Below are positions 37,938 to 50,895 of a stretch of DNA of 64,000 bases, in pieces (the stretch's first letter is position 1; the number at the start of each line of letters is the position of its first letter). The DNA is taken from the NCBI GenBank assembly GCA_946807835.1, contig OX327690.1, forward strand, positions 29,916,501 to 29,980,500. Reading direction: 5' to 3'. This DNA comes from Ailanthus altissimus. Lineage: Eukaryota; Streptophyta; Magnoliopsida; Sapindales; Simaroubaceae. A program made the translations under genes and the position numbers. The notes under the pieces are model-generated. The model was given only the letters and a program-made list of their open reading frames with translations, made no database searches and was not told where the DNA came from.

Positions 37938-38929
37938 CTACAAAAAAATTTAACTTTTAGTCAATAATTTTTTGTGTGGCTTATAGTGATATTTAGCCAC
38001 GAAAATTTGGTTCATGATTAAAAGTAATTACATTTAACTACAAAGTGAAATTTCGTAGTCAAATATGTTTACATATAGCTATGAAATGAAATTTTATAGC
38101 CAAATATATTTACATTTAGACACGAAATGAATCTTTATAAGTAAATGAGTTGATATTTAGTCACAAAGCTATAATACGTGGCTAAATGTTACTACATTTA
38201 AACACAGATTGAAGTTTCGAGGTTAAATATCACTATATTTAAATATGAAATAAACTTTCGTGGTTAAATGTTAAAATATTTAGCTACGAATTATATTGTC
38301 ATGGTTAAATATAGTGCTATTTAGCAATGAGTTATAGTTTCATAATTAAATGTAATAATGTTTAACCACAAATGCTCGATTTGTGATTAAATTTAGTGTC
38401 TTTTAGCCATGAAATTTGAATTTGTGGCTAAACGTAATGATATTTAGTGGAGATATTTATCCACAAAATATGAATTTGTGGTCAAAAGTAGCATTATTTA
38501 GTCACAAACTTTTAATTCATGACTAATAAATTTTATTCCCAAAACCTTTTACTTCTTGCTAAAATTTTCACTTTTCACCCAACTATATTAGCTACGAAAA
38601 CTTTATAGCTATATATATTTAGCCACGAAATGTTGGTAGCTAATACTTTGGCTGCAAAAAAATTTTGAATTCAAAATTTAATCATTATAAATGTAATTAG
38701 ACTTAAAATAGGAATTGCAATTTAATTGTATATAATTGAAATTAAAATCTAAATTAAAAATGTATTAATTATAAATTAGAACTAAAATCGTAGTTATAAT
38801 TAAAAATATAATAAGAAATTGTAATTATATGTAATTGAAGTTAGAATTAAAATTGTCATTGTAATTAAAAATGTAATCTTAAAATTTGAATAGAAAATAT
38901 AATAATTATCAACATAATTAAAATTAAAA

Positions 38930-39620
38930 TTGTATATAATTAGAGTTAGAATTATAACATTTAGGAAATTGAAATTATAACATTTAACATAATTAAAATT
39001 AAAATTCTAATATTTAATGTAATTGAATCGACATTGAAATTGAAATTATAATATTTAACTTAATCAAAATTAAAATTAGAATTATAATTATAATATTATT
39101 TAATAGAATTAAAATCGAAATTAAAATTATAATATTTAATTTAACTGGAATTGAAATTTGATTTATAATTATAATATTTAACGTAATTAAAACTAAAATA
39201 TGATTTAGAGTTATAACATTTAATGTAATTGAATTCAAAATATGATTTAAAATTATAATATTTAACGCAATAGAAATTGAAATTAGATTTGGATTATAAC
39301 ATTTATGAAATTGAAATTAGAATTAAAATTAAAATTATAATATTTAATGTAGTTAAAATTAAAATTGAATTTGGATTATAATATTTAATATAATTAAAAT
39401 TATAAAATTTAACGTAATTGAAATTAGAATTAGAACTGATATTATAACATTAAATGTAATTAAAATCGAAAATGAATTTAAAACTATAACATTTAACGTA
39501 ATTAAAATTAAAATTTGCTTTAGAATTATAATATTTAATATAATTGTAATCAAAATTGGATATGAAATTATAACATTTAACGTAATTGAAATTGAAATTA
39601 AAATTTAATTTTTTTTATTC
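38930..39620. repeat. Imperfect tandem array, 41-42 bp period
   Basis: Successive units begin TTATAATATTTAACGTAATT and continue with A-rich AAATTAAAATT and GATTTAGA blocks. Consecutive units near 39211, 39253 and 39294 are 41-42 bases long. Open frames at 39014-39553 on the minus strand (Ile/Leu/Asn-rich) are products of the array. Confidence 0.75.
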
Positions 39621-42600
39621 TAAAAAAAAGGATTTGAAATTCCCAATGAGATTAAAGTCTAACATTTGATGTAATTGAACATAATTGGATTATGTAATTG
39701 AAACATTTAACATAATTAGATTTAAAAATTATAATATTTAACATAATTGAAACTGGTGCTTGTACAATTTTTCATTTAAAAAATTAATAAAATTAAATTC
39801 GATTAAATTTTGTGTAGATTTAAATACATATATCTCAATAATATATTAAAATTTGAATTAAAAATATAAATAATTAGGACATATCTCAATTTACTCAAAT
39901 AAAAATATCTTATAACTAATTTATGATACATGAAAAGAAATCAATAAATATTTTTGTAAAATAGTATTTCACTCACTTACCTTTACTTTTTGTTTGTTAT
40001 TTTTTATTTTTGTCAAGTAATATTAATCTCTGAAAATTTTTGTATGAATATTTTTAAAAAAAATTAAGAAGTGTTTAGAGAATAAATTGGCTCACAAAAA
40101 GCCATTTCTTTTAATACCAACTAAAAACCTAGCCCAAAAAAATACACTTCACAATATTAACACCACACAAGAATGATATCAAACTCTCATATTTTATTAA
40201 TAAACTAGTAATTTCAACAATAAAACTCAAACACCGTTAACAATATTTGGTTACTATAGCAATCGGTTACTGTAATAATAAGGTACTATAGCAATCGAAA
40301 AATTGTGAGATCAACAGCAACACCAGAATAATCTCAAGATAATGCAAGATTTGTCATTTAATTAACATAAAAGCAGAAAAAAAATACAAAATTGTAGAAT
40401 AACTTCACCAATTATGTGGTGCATGAATGGAGATGATGATGAACAATACAAAATTCCAGCTTCAAGGACTGATCTGGGTAGTTGCAAGAGCAACAAAAAT
40501 GGCAAGATTGATCCAAGTAGTTGCAAGAAAAACAAAAATTGTAGAAGTGGAAAAACTTAATTTTTGAGTTCCAACAATTAGATAAAAGCAAATCAATACA
40601 AAATAGAGGTAGCAGCAGCAGGATCGGAGAAGAAATAGCCAAGAATCTGCCTACGATCAATGGAGGTATAGTGTTTGATCAACTCGAAAGTTACTGTAGT
40701 AGTAATTTCTTACGTTATTGTAGCATCGAGAGAGCTTTTTTACTGTAGCAGTAGTAGAAAATCAAGAAACAATCTTTCTATTCTAAATTCAATACAGAAA
40801 ATTTATGTTATCATTATTTGTTAAGAGCTAGCTCGGCCATTTGTAGTGCACTAATAAAGTCATGAGAAAAAAAAAAGATTTTGGTGGTTATGACAGTGAA
40901 AAGCTTGTGAAAAGAACTTTAGGGTTGCCGATTTTGAAATTTTGTAGGCCAATTTTAATGTAGTGTTTACTCTTTTTTTTTAAGTTATATTATATATTAT
41001 ACTAAAATTTACTTTTTTTATTTTCAAGAAAGATATTAAAAAAATTAAAAAATAAAAAAGAAAGAAACTCTCGTGAAATCATCGTGGTGAGTTTAAATTA
41101 TTTGTTGTTCATCGTAAGAAACTCTAAGGTAAAATGGTCTTTTCATTTTTATATCTTAATAATTTTTTATATAATTTTCTTATGTTTTAAATGTAAACTA
41201 AGAGTGGTGAAGTATAAAATTTTTTAAAATTATTTTTAATTATCTATTATAGTGCTAATAGAGGATGGATGAATTCTAAGGTGCAATCACCATGCGTAAA
41301 TATTTTTGTTATTATTTGTACATATTTGACATATTTTTTAAATTAATTTATAAGCTAATGCGACGAAATTATTATTTTGTTAATATTTTATTTTTCTTAT
41401 TTATAAGTGAAGATGAAGCAATTTTAAGAAGAGAGAAATATTATGGAATATGAACAACTTAATAATGAGCATTTATCTAAAGAGGTGTTGGAAAGAAAAA
41501 TGCATATTACTCAGGACTTGGAGTTAAGAGGCAATCACGTCTATAGAGGATATTGTTAGGGTTGTGTTACGTGTCAACCCAATTTTATATAAATATTTGA
41601 TATCTGTACAGTGTGTATTTTGTTATATCGCTAATTACTTTTTAATAATATGATTTAATACTTGTTACGTTATAAACTCTATATTATTTGAAGGAGTTCA
41701 AATAAGTTTTAAAGGAGTTTAAACCAATGCTAAAAGTTAGCAAATATTTCAAGAATTGGAACATTATCTATAACGGGACAAAGACCTCATAATATGCTTA
41801 AAATGATATAGTTGCAAGAGTTGCAATAGGTTACTAAGATGTGTCATTATGCAAGTATGTTCTTAAATATATTATTCATGATTTATTTCTTCGGACGTAG
41901 ATTTGTTAGTAGATCCCATTAATTCATATAGATCAGTGTATGTCTATATCTGTAGGGTACAGATGGTCGTTCTTAATTGACCATGATCTTAGAGATTGCA
42001 TAAGCATATGAGTATTAAGTTAGGACTGAGTACCGAACAGACTTATGAAGACCCCAATAGACATCTTATGTTGCAGTCAATTGAAGGTCTCTTGAGTTGA
42101 GTAGTATACGTGATCCTTTGACCTGAGCACTACAGTGAGCTTGTGAGTGATCTACCATACTTTGGTTCTACGCATGTTAGAAACCTTTCATGGTCTAACT
42201 GCTGGGTGTCGCTGGGTATAGTCCAATGCTTATAGAGTGCAGTGTGTGCAAATATGGGATCTATCAGCTTACATAGGAAGTGATATATCTAGATGCTCCA
42301 AGATAATATCTCAATAAAGTCTTATGGCCATAAACAGTGAACTCGGGAAATGAGTTTCACAGGGTTAAACAATATGAAAAAGAGTTTGCTTTTATTGTTC
42401 AGTAAGATACCATTCTAAAGATAGGTTTATGGATGAGTACATGAGGATTTAATGGTATTGATCTATGTCCCCGCACATCCAAGATATATATGATGAAATG
42501 ACTATACGTATGCGTTGTGACCTCAACTTGTATAGTTCAATACGGTAATTTATAATATCCATAACGTGTGCCTAGAGCATTACTCACAAACCTATGGAAT

Positions 42601-42685
42601 AGTTCCATTTGACGAATCGGGCGTGGACCTATAGAGTCCCGCACTATATAGTGTATTCGTTGTGTATTAGGACAGAGTACTGGAT

Positions 42686-42999
42686 TAAATTATTTAATCC
42701 AGTAATATCCAACACTATAATAGGAATGTATGCATGTTCATATTTAAGCGTTAAATACAATAATTAGTCAATAATTGGTATTCATTTATTGTATAATGAT
42801 ACGTAGTACATTGTGGACTCTCGGTTGAATTTATCCAAGTGTGAAATTGTTTAATCTAGTAATATCCAACACTATAATGGGAATGCGTGCGTGTTCATAT
42901 TTAAACGTTAATTACAATAATTAGTCAATAATTGTTATTCACTAATTGTATAATGACATGTGGCACATTGTGGACCCTTGATTGAATTTATCCAAATGT
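42686..42999 (+). repeat. 157-bp tandem duplication within long solo LTR copy 2
   Basis: The two units share AGTAATATCCAACACTATAA and GAATTTATCCAA; the repeat phase is 157 bases. The other two LTR-L copies have one unit. Confidence 0.8.
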
Positions 43000-43289
43000 A
43001 AAATTTAATAAAATCAGTTAAAAGGTATAATTTGTAACTATTCATGAAGGGTAAAATATTTATTTCACACAATAATTATTTAATTGTTAAATAATTATAA
43101 TATCTCATTTAAATATATTATTTTATAATATTATATATATTAATGCATGAATATTATATATATTAATGTATGATAGTTGTCATGTATTTATATATATAAT
43201 ATTTATTTTATTATTTTATTATTATTATTACCTTAAGTGGCTAAATTTTATTTTTTTTAATATATAATATTATTAGTTTAATATAATGA

Positions 43290-43290
43290 G

Positions 43291-43327
<37 letters not shown>
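43290..43327. repeat. Compound (AT)n(GT)n microsatellite
   Basis: About nine AT followed by about nine GT dinucleotides. Confidence 0.9.
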
Positions 43328-44689
43328 AGTGTTTAACAGGAAATGTGAGAAAAAGAGGGAAGAGGTAATTGTTACTTCTTTTGCTTCTTTTCATTTTTGC
43401 ATTTGCAGAAAAAGAGTAAAAATATATTATTAAGGGTTAATCTCATGTTGAATTAAAAAAATTATTATTTTAGTTTGTCAAGCCCACTAAATTTGTGACT
43501 AGAGTTGCCTACGAGTAAGACTTTGGGCAAATTTTTAATAGACACATGTAAAACGTTTTACGTTTTGGTGATTTTTTAATTTTACTTTTGATATATTAAT
43601 TTGATTAATATATGTTTCTTGTGTTGGTTGTATGTTTTAAATATTCCGTTGCATTAAATATGTATGAAATACATATTTTATACAATGAATACTATTACAC
43701 ATGCATACACTCATGTATATTTGATTCCCAATAAATATCTAGTCAAAATGAGTTAGCATTACGTAGTGAGTTAGATACAACAAATAGTGAGTTAAAGCAA
43801 CAAAGGCAGAGTTGTAACAAACCAAGACTATTGTGCAATCCAAATAGAGTATTATTAATAATTTATCTATACAATTTAAATAATTTGAGACTGTTATTAG
43901 AAAGATTCTTCCGAATGATATGCTTTTATCATTGGACCAATCTTTATAGCTATGATTGTCAATCTTATTTTTATTTTGTACTTGAATTTCTTTTAATTAC
44001 ACTTTGTTGAACTAATTAATATAATTAAGTATTTTTTTTCCGCATATACTCTTAGATAATTATAATATGTATTTTAAATTATCTATAAAAAACTTTATTA
44101 ATATATTCATAATGAATTACAAATTATATAAATATAAAAATTTAATTAAATATAATAATTATATTTTAATAATATTTATTAACATAATTTAATGGCTAAA
44201 TATATTTAGCCATAAATTATTTTTTATTATGCAATAGAGCAATTTGCGGTATATGTGGTGTATAGTAACTCACCAAGAATTGATCAAGATCTTAAAAGAA
44301 TTGTAGATGGCGTCAAAACTTTGAGGGGGCAATTATGCATTATGCCGGTATCAAATTGGGTTAATTCCAGTGAGATTGTGATGGTCGAAGTATTCTGTAT
44401 TGTTTGGTGTGGACGATGAATAATCACACTCTAAAATAATGACCGGTGGTATAAACAATAACCAAAATAGTACCCACAATGAGTGAATAGTGACAAAAAA
44501 TTTCAATGAATTCTGACAAACAGATAGATAGTGAAAAAAAAAAACTTAACTCTACTACAATGTGAATTGTAAGAAATGATTTGTATTTTATTATATTTAA
44601 TTGATACAAAATAATCTTGTTGAAATTAAACTATTTAGAATGTGAATTAAATACGTTAAAATTTACTATTACAACTACAAAATATGAAC

Positions 44690-45754
44690 ATATATCTACA
44701 TAGTTAACAATAGCCGAACTAATCTTAACACTTTCTATGGTAAAGCCTTTTATGGGGATAGAAAACTATATTGTTGGGCTCGAGATGGTGAGTAAGTCAC
44801 ACTTCGAAGGTTTCAATCTATTATGATAGATAGATGGATACCTAGACTCTTATCATTTCAACCACTTTTTCCATACAAGCTTCTTGAAACAGTGACAATT
44901 GGATCCTTACAAATGGCCTCAAGGGGTTGAAACATCAAACTGATTTGGCAAAACTTTTCTGAGGAATATGCTATGGCTATCCTTAGTATTCCCTATGCTA
45001 GTGTGAGGAATAAAGATGCACTAATATGGCACTTTGAAAAAGAATGACCAATATAAAGTGAAGAGTGGTTACTAGTTAGCCTGAAGCCAAGACTCTTCAT
45101 CTTCTACCTCGTCGAATTCTAGGCAGTAAGCTTGGTGGAAAGCTGTGTAGAAATTGAATTTTTCCAAATAAGAATTAGATATTCTTACAGTGAGCTTCCT
45201 ATGACTGGTTGCCGACTCTAGTTAACCTCAGAGGCCATGGTACACAGGCGACAAAGGTGTGCTTAGTCTGTCAGCTCTACTGTGAATCTACTGCACATGC
45301 TTTATGGTTCTGTCGGTCTTTAAAATAGATCCGTCAGATCTGTTCATATCTCAGTGTATAACCTAGACCTAAATCAACTTATTTTCTTGATCTTGTGTTA
45401 TTTAAGGTGAAACAGCTAAAGATTAATGAGTTCAAAAGATGAGCAGTCCTACTCTGAGAGTTTGGTTTAGAAAAAACAGATTTGTTCACAATAGAATGAT
45501 GCTGAGTGACGATGATGTTTTGGGGTGGGTGTCATCTTATGTGGATGATTTTCAAGCTCTAAAAGCCACCTCGTCTCCTGAAAGTTTGCAGAAATTAACC
45601 TCATGGCAGCCACCAATTTGCAATACTTTTAATATTAACACCGATGCTGGATTTAGATGCGAGTAGACTATTGAGGTTTAAGGCTACAAATTGTAACTAG
45701 TACGGTGAGGTGCTAGCTTCCTTAGCAGCAAATCTTCCTTTATTTGTTTTTGTG
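44690..45754 (+). pseudogene. LINE reverse transcriptase C-terminus, zf-RVT and RNase H N-terminal part
   Basis: Plus-strand protein-like text in several frames. 44740-45050: YGDRKLYCWARDGE, DRWIPRLLSFQPLFPY, AILSIPYASVRNKDALIWHF. 45055-45330: SEEWLL, AWWKAVWKLN, DWLPTL and NLRGHGTQATKVCLVCQLYC then ESTAHALWFC, the cysteine/histidine zf-RVT region that follows reverse transcriptase in plant LINEs. 45439-45666: LQKLTSWQPPICNTFNINTD, the start of the RNase H domain. At 45715-45749 the frame reads VLASLAANLPLFV and is cut by copia C. Stops occur throughout. Confidence 0.8.
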
Positions 45755-46504
45755 TGTCGGAGGAATCATCCATCTTCTTATGAGATTAGGTTTAGTTAAG
45801 AATCCCAACTAATATCAACCTTAAATTCTAATTTCTTTGTGTAATGAAATAACTAAGATATCAAACAAAAATAAAAAGTATATAAAATAGATAATAAAGA
45901 GTATAACACAATTACTTACGTGGTTTAGTCAATTATCTACGTCTACGATAAATTCAGGAATCCTAGTTTTTGTTATTAACTCCTTAGAGAATTTACAAAA
46001 AAATACAATAAAGATCACTCAAAATGATCTAATGAATGTTTTGCCTTGTTCTTCCACGAACAATGAACCCCCAAACAGCGATTCCACTCTAACACATATA
46101 AGCACTTAGTATCTACTTGATTTTTCTCTCTTTTAGAGTATCTCTTAATACTTTATTTTAATCTAAAAGGTTTACAAAGATTTATATAGGATTATTTTGT
46201 ATCTATTAACCTTAATCCTAATTGGAATAAAAGTCTACGTATTTTAAGAGTCAAAAACTCAAAAATTCAAAGCCAAAATGGACTTGCCCTGGTCTGGCAA
46301 CGCGGCATTAGCGCAAATTCGATCCAACACTACAGCACTGGCTAGCCAGCGCTGTGGCCCTAACGTCGTGACACTAAGGCCTAAACTTCCAATCCACGCC
46401 TCCTTTCACATCTTCACACATTTTAAACTTCTTGTGACTCTCATCTTTGATATTCTTTACAATTCTTATTCAATGAAGATTGTTAAATCATTAAAACTCC
46501 AATA
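45755..46504 (-). repeat. 3' LTR of copia C
   Basis: 750 bp. The left end is TGTCGGAGGA, decayed from TGTTAGAGGA; the right end is AACTCCAATA. A polypurine tract (minus strand AATCAAAGAAGGATT) follows at 46505-46519. Confidence 0.88.
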
Positions 46505-47814
46505 AATCCTTCTTTGATTCAAAATTTTTAAATAAAAAGGTTTATGGATCCAATCCACACCAATACTCTATCACCTAGACTTGAGTCCAGTTAAATTTCT
46601 ATCAAGACTTAACTTTTTCCAAGTTAGTGACTTTAGTCTCCAAAGGCATTCGTGCACCCTATATAAGGTATTAATGCTTTGCATTCCTTGCCGACCCTCA
46701 TCACCTCAATGAGTATAGTTTGGATGTTACCTAGTGGTCTACATTATCCTAACACCCCGCATTGTGCGACCCATGACTTATTCCCTAAAGCACATAGAGC
46801 CCCTTATTGTTCTTCTCACCCTCAAACCTTATACCTTCAGTTTTTCTTTTTTTTCACTCTAATTGAATACCCATTTTCATCAAGCTTACCTAAGGATATC
46901 AAGTTCCTCCTCAAATTAAGAACTTGTCTTACAAAATGTAAGTCCCTAATTTCTCCACCTTGCATCCTCAGTCTTATGTCACCAACTTCCATGATCTCAC
47001 AAGTCATGTCATTCCTCATTTGAGCTTTATCTTTCGTGGCTTTATAATTGATAAACAACAATCTGTCGGGACACATATAGATGCTACACCCCAAATCTAG
47101 TATCCATTTGCCAGCGTACTTTTCCCTTAAAGCTATCAACGTGTTTACTTTCTTAATATCTTCCGCAATACTACTGACAGTAGCACACATATCCTGGCCT
47201 TTGGATATAAGATAATCCTTCACAAAGTGTCTTTCCTTATAAAAAAGGAAATACTTCTTAGAATTCCTCCATAATTGGTTGCTTTTCTTCCCTTGTACAA
47301 GTAATACCGCTTTACTCTCAGACTTAGATCTCTTTGTCAATTCTTTGAGTTCAACGATGCCTTGATATCATTCATTGTTAAGAACTCCTTACTATACAGC
47401 AGTGTATCCACAAAACTCTTATAACTATTCGGCAACAAACCTAACCGGATTATGGCCTTATCTTCATTATCAATCATAATGCCCAATTGCTCAAAACTTA
47501 TGATGATTTTATTAAACTCGTCGATGTGAGCCTTCAATAAAGATCCCTCATACATAGTTAGCTGATGCAGTTTCTTCTTCACAAGAAGTCTATTTGTAAA
47601 AGACTTTTTCATGTATAATGCCTTGAGTTTCTTTCATAGTCTCAAAGCGGTTTTTTCATCACAAACTTCCATCAATACTTCGTCGCTCAATGCTATAATT
47701 ATGGTGTTGTGAGCCTTTTTTTAAATCGTGTCTCAATCTTTCTCCCGAACTTTGAAGTTGTCATCTCTTTATTAGTTGAGGAACTGGCTCCCTCCAAAGC
47801 TAAGTCTAGCCCTT
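46505..47814 (-). pseudogene. Copia C gag C-terminal part, protease and pol tail remnant
   Basis: Read right to left: gag from GLDLALEGASSS (47814), SDEVLMEVCDEKTALRL, then the open frame 47337-47612 (KAHIDEFNKIIISFEQLG, FVDTLLYSKEFLTMNDIKAS), then 46837-47340. The zinc knuckle is destroyed: three cysteine positions are replaced, leaving FLFYKERHFVKDY. The protease box reads WILDLGCSIYM, with Ser replaced by Leu after the catalytic Asp. Beyond the protease only about 330 bases remain, including a piece resembling the last residues of pol (TNLEKVKS) near 46610. Pol has therefore been deleted. Confidence 0.85.
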
Positions 47815-47819
47815 CTTTA

Positions 47820-49900
47820 TTTTGAGAATCTATTATACTAGGGTTTATGTATGTATAATAGTGTTTATTATACAAAATACATATCATATACATATTTAAG
47901 CACAGTGGAGAAATTAAAACATATAATAAACATAATAAATAATATAACAATAAAATTAATATATTATATAAAATTTGAGAATTCATTAAGACATTTTACA
48001 CGTGTATTTTTTGAGTCCACATGAAGTCTTACTCGTTAGCAGTTCTAGTTATTAATTTGGTGGACTTGATAAATTAGAACAACAGTTTTAATTCAATATT
48101 AGGTTTAACATTTAAATCATTTAAATTTATTTTTCTCTTGATCAACTCTTTAATTAATAAAATAAATTTATGTATTACTTTTTAATTGGTAGCCAATAAA
48201 AGTAAGCAAATAAATTAATTTTAACACTCAAAATTTGATCAAAAACCTTTCTAATTTACTATTAAAATGACTGGCCACCAAAATATCAAACACAACAAAG
48301 AAAATAAAGCCAAAAACCACTTCCAACATGCACGTGTATATATACCACAAGTTTTTAACCAAAGCAAAAAGCTTCTCACACATTTCACACCCTTGCAATT
48401 TCATGCCTATCTCATTTTTATATTAAAATAATAATTTTATAATAATAAAAATACAAGACTTCACTATCAAGTCTAATTATAATAATAAAATAATATTACA
48501 TATACTAATGCATGAAAATTAGCATGTATTAATATATATAATATTTTTAAATAATATATTTTAATAAAAAAAATTAATTTTAATAATTAAATAATTAAAG
48601 TATAGAATTATCATTTTGTCTCTCTTAAATAGTTACCAAGTATACATGTTAATTAATTCCACCAAACCACACACTTGGATAAAATCAACCGATGATCCAT
48701 AATGTACCACGTGTCATGATACAATTAATAAACAATAACTGTTAATTAATTATTATATTTAACACTTAAATACAGACACATTCCATTCCTGTGGTAGTGT
48801 TCGATATTACTGGATTGAACAATTTAATCAAGTGCACTGCCCTAGTGCACAACAAGACACTCTATATAGCGAAAATCATCAAAGCCATCGCAACGCATTC
48901 CGTCATGATATTCTGGATGTGTGGAGATATAGATTATCACCGTCAAATTCCCATGTGCTCATCCATATCCTATCTCCAAACTTGTATCTCACTGAATAAT
49001 ATGCTCAAGGTTCTTTGTTATATTGTTCAATCCTGACAAAAACTCTTTTTCAGGATAATTGTTTATAGCCATAAGACTTTTTGAGATACAATCTCAAAGC
49101 ATCTAGATATCTAACTCCCTATGCGAGCTGACGGAGCTTATATCTATACACATCGGACTTTATAAGTATTAAACCATACCCAATGACACCCAACAGTCAC
49201 ACCATGAAAGGTTTGTGACATGCATGGAACCAAAGTATAGTGGATCACTTACAAGCCTACCGTGGCACTGAGGTTAAAGGATAATATATACTACTCAACT
49301 TGAGAGGAGCCTCCGTTGATGGCTTACATAGGATGTCTACCGGAGGTCCTTGTGAGTCTGTCCCATATCCAGTCTTAACTGGATACCTATATATCAATAC
49401 AAGCTCTAAGCTCACGGTCAGCTAGAACAACCATCTATACCCTATTGGTACGACATATGCTGATCTATATAAAGATATCCACCGATAGACCCGTATTAGC
49501 AGAAATAGATCAAGGACAATATTCGAGAACATACTTACATAAATAACATTTTCTTGCACATGATTGCAACTCTTGCAATTTTGTAGTTATCAGTATATTT
49601 CTGGATCTATGTCTCATTACAGACAAGGCTCCAACTCTTAGATCTTCATTGAGTATTATAACCAACTAACACTTAGTTGCGCTACCTCTTAGCATTTATA
49701 TCTCTCGGTGTAGCCAAATCTGGGGCCTGATCTAAACTCTTTTAGATCAGATCTAAACTCCATCAGATCATACAATATCTGTAATGTTACATTGCATAAT
49801 ACTTTATAAATAGGCATTAGGGATTTAATGAAAATGTATACTTATATAAATAATAAGTATGTGTATATTTAGGGATGACACGTAAATACTAACCCTAACA
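47820..49900 (-). mobile_element. Long solo LTR, copy 3 (LTR-L family), inside gag of copia C
   Basis: 2081-bp element, the inverted counterpart of 41554-43733. Its 5' end (minus strand TGTTAGGGTT) is at 49900; its 3' end (GATTCTCAAAA) is at 47820. The flanks read, on the minus strand, GAAAG before it and TAAAG after it, a 5-bp duplication with one mismatch. The gag frame is LLVK on one side and KEGLDL on the other, so it is continuous once the insertion and one flank copy are ignored. No coding content was recognised. Confidence 0.8.
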
Positions 49901-49996
49901 CTTTCACTAGTAGAGCCTTAACATTCTTCCTCCAAAGATTAAAGTCATTCATCCCATTAAACTTCTCTATTTTTTGCTTGATTAAGGCCGTGGTTT
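49901..49996 (-). pseudogene. Copia C gag N-terminal fragment
   Basis: Reads KFNGMNDFNLWRKNVKALLV on the minus strand, closely matching the start of gag in copia A. The start codon is lost (a stop precedes the frame). The fragment ends at the solo LTR. Confidence 0.85.
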
Positions 49997-50041
49997 AAAC
50001 ATTCCTGATGTGTATTATCAAACCTTGCTCTGATACTAGTT

Positions 50042-50890
50042 TGTTAGAGGAATCGTCCTTCTCCTTGTGAGAATAGATTAAGCGAAGAACCCTAACTAAG
50101 ATCAACCTTAAATCCTAATATTTTTGTATAGTGGAATAACAAATATATCAAGCAAAATAATAAGAATATAAAGTATATAATAAATAACACAACACAATCA
50201 TTTACGTGGTTCGGTCAATTGCCTACGTCTATGTTGGATTTAAGGATTCTAACCTCTCTTATTAAATCTTTAGAGAATTTACAAGAAAACACAATGAAGA
50301 ACACTCAAAATGATCTAATGAATGGTATACCCTTATTCTCTCACGAATAATGAATATCCAAATATGAGTTCTACCCGCACTTAGTGTCTACCTAATTCTT
50401 CTCTCTCTTAGAGTCTCTCTTAATACTTGATTTAATCTAAAAAGTTTATAGGGGGTTTATATAGGAGTTATTTCATGCCTACTAACTCTAATCCTAATTG
50501 GAATTAAATCCTTCATATTTTAAGAGTCCAAAACTCTCAAAAACTCATAAATTCGAAGTCAAAACGGACTTGTCCAAGTCAAGCACCGTGGTGTTGGGTG
50601 GCCAATGTTGTGGTGCTAGCGCAAATTCGATCTGATGCCGCAGTATTGGATGGCCAGCGCTGCAATGCTGTACTTACTTGTTTTCAATGCCCCAACTACT
50701 GCAATCTTGGCTTCCAGTTCTCACCTCCTTTCATGTCTCTAAGTTTTGTTTTACTTCCCTTTTTGTATTGTATATATCTTAAATTTTTTCATACGTGTTT
50801 CACACGTTTTAAATTTTTTATAATTTTATTTTTTGATATTTTTTATGATTCTTATCCAATCAAAATTGTTAAATCATCAAAACTCCCTCA
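50042..50890 (-). repeat. 5' LTR of copia C
   Basis: 849 bp; TGTTAGAGGA ... AACTCCCTCA on the plus strand. GC-rich units (GGCCAGCGCTGCAATGCTG) lie at 50583-50680. The open frame 50598-50993 is LTR plus LINE sequence. Confidence 0.9.
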
Positions 50891-50895
50891 TTGTG

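Larger units (their letters stand above)
41554..43733 (+). mobile_element. Long solo LTR, copy 2 (LTR-L family)
   Basis: 2180-bp element starting TGTTAGGGTT and ending GATTCCCAATA, flanked by GATAT (41549-41553) and AATAT (43734-43738), one mismatch in five. It aligns with copies at 4662-6991 and 47820-49900. The final CA has decayed to TA. It contains a 157-bp tandem duplication (42686-42999) and an AT/GT microsatellite. It interrupts coding debris of the surrounding CACTA-like element. Confidence 0.75.
37938..44235. mobile_element. Probable CACTA-like DNA transposon inside the LINE
   Basis: The left end reads TACTACAAAAAAATTT, one base from the CACTACAAAAAA of plant CACTA elements. The right end, ATTTTTTATTATG, is a more decayed complement. 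Subterminal copies of ATTTAGCCACGAAA in both orientations are dense at 37985-38640 and recur at 44195-44215. Near 41440 the plus strand reads NEHLSKEVLERKMHIT, and after the solo LTR SELDTTNSELKQQRQ, consistent with the end of an En/Spm-type transposase. The interior also holds a 41-42 bp tandem array and the solo LTR 41554-43733. The 3-bp target duplication is not clear. Confidence 0.5.
45755..50890 (-). mobile_element. Ty1-copia retrotransposon C, internally deleted, inside the LINE
   Basis: Minus-strand element with LTRs 45755-46504 and 50042-50890 and a perfect 5-bp duplication, TTGTG, at 45750-45754 and 50891-50895. Inside are gag, a broken protease and the extreme end of pol; integrase, reverse transcriptase and almost all of RNase H are missing. 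Gag is interrupted by the long solo LTR 47820-49900. A primer site (minus strand AGTATCAGAGC) is at about 50027-50037. Confidence 0.92.

Noticed and set aside
39014..39553. Two Ile/Leu/Asn-rich minus-strand frames
   Set aside because: Products of the 41-42 bp tandem array.
40838..40848. TTTGTAGTG as the right end of the CACTA-like element starting at 37938
   Set aside because: No subterminal ATTTAGCC motifs lie inside it, whereas they do at 44195-44215, so the right end is placed at 44235 with low confidence.
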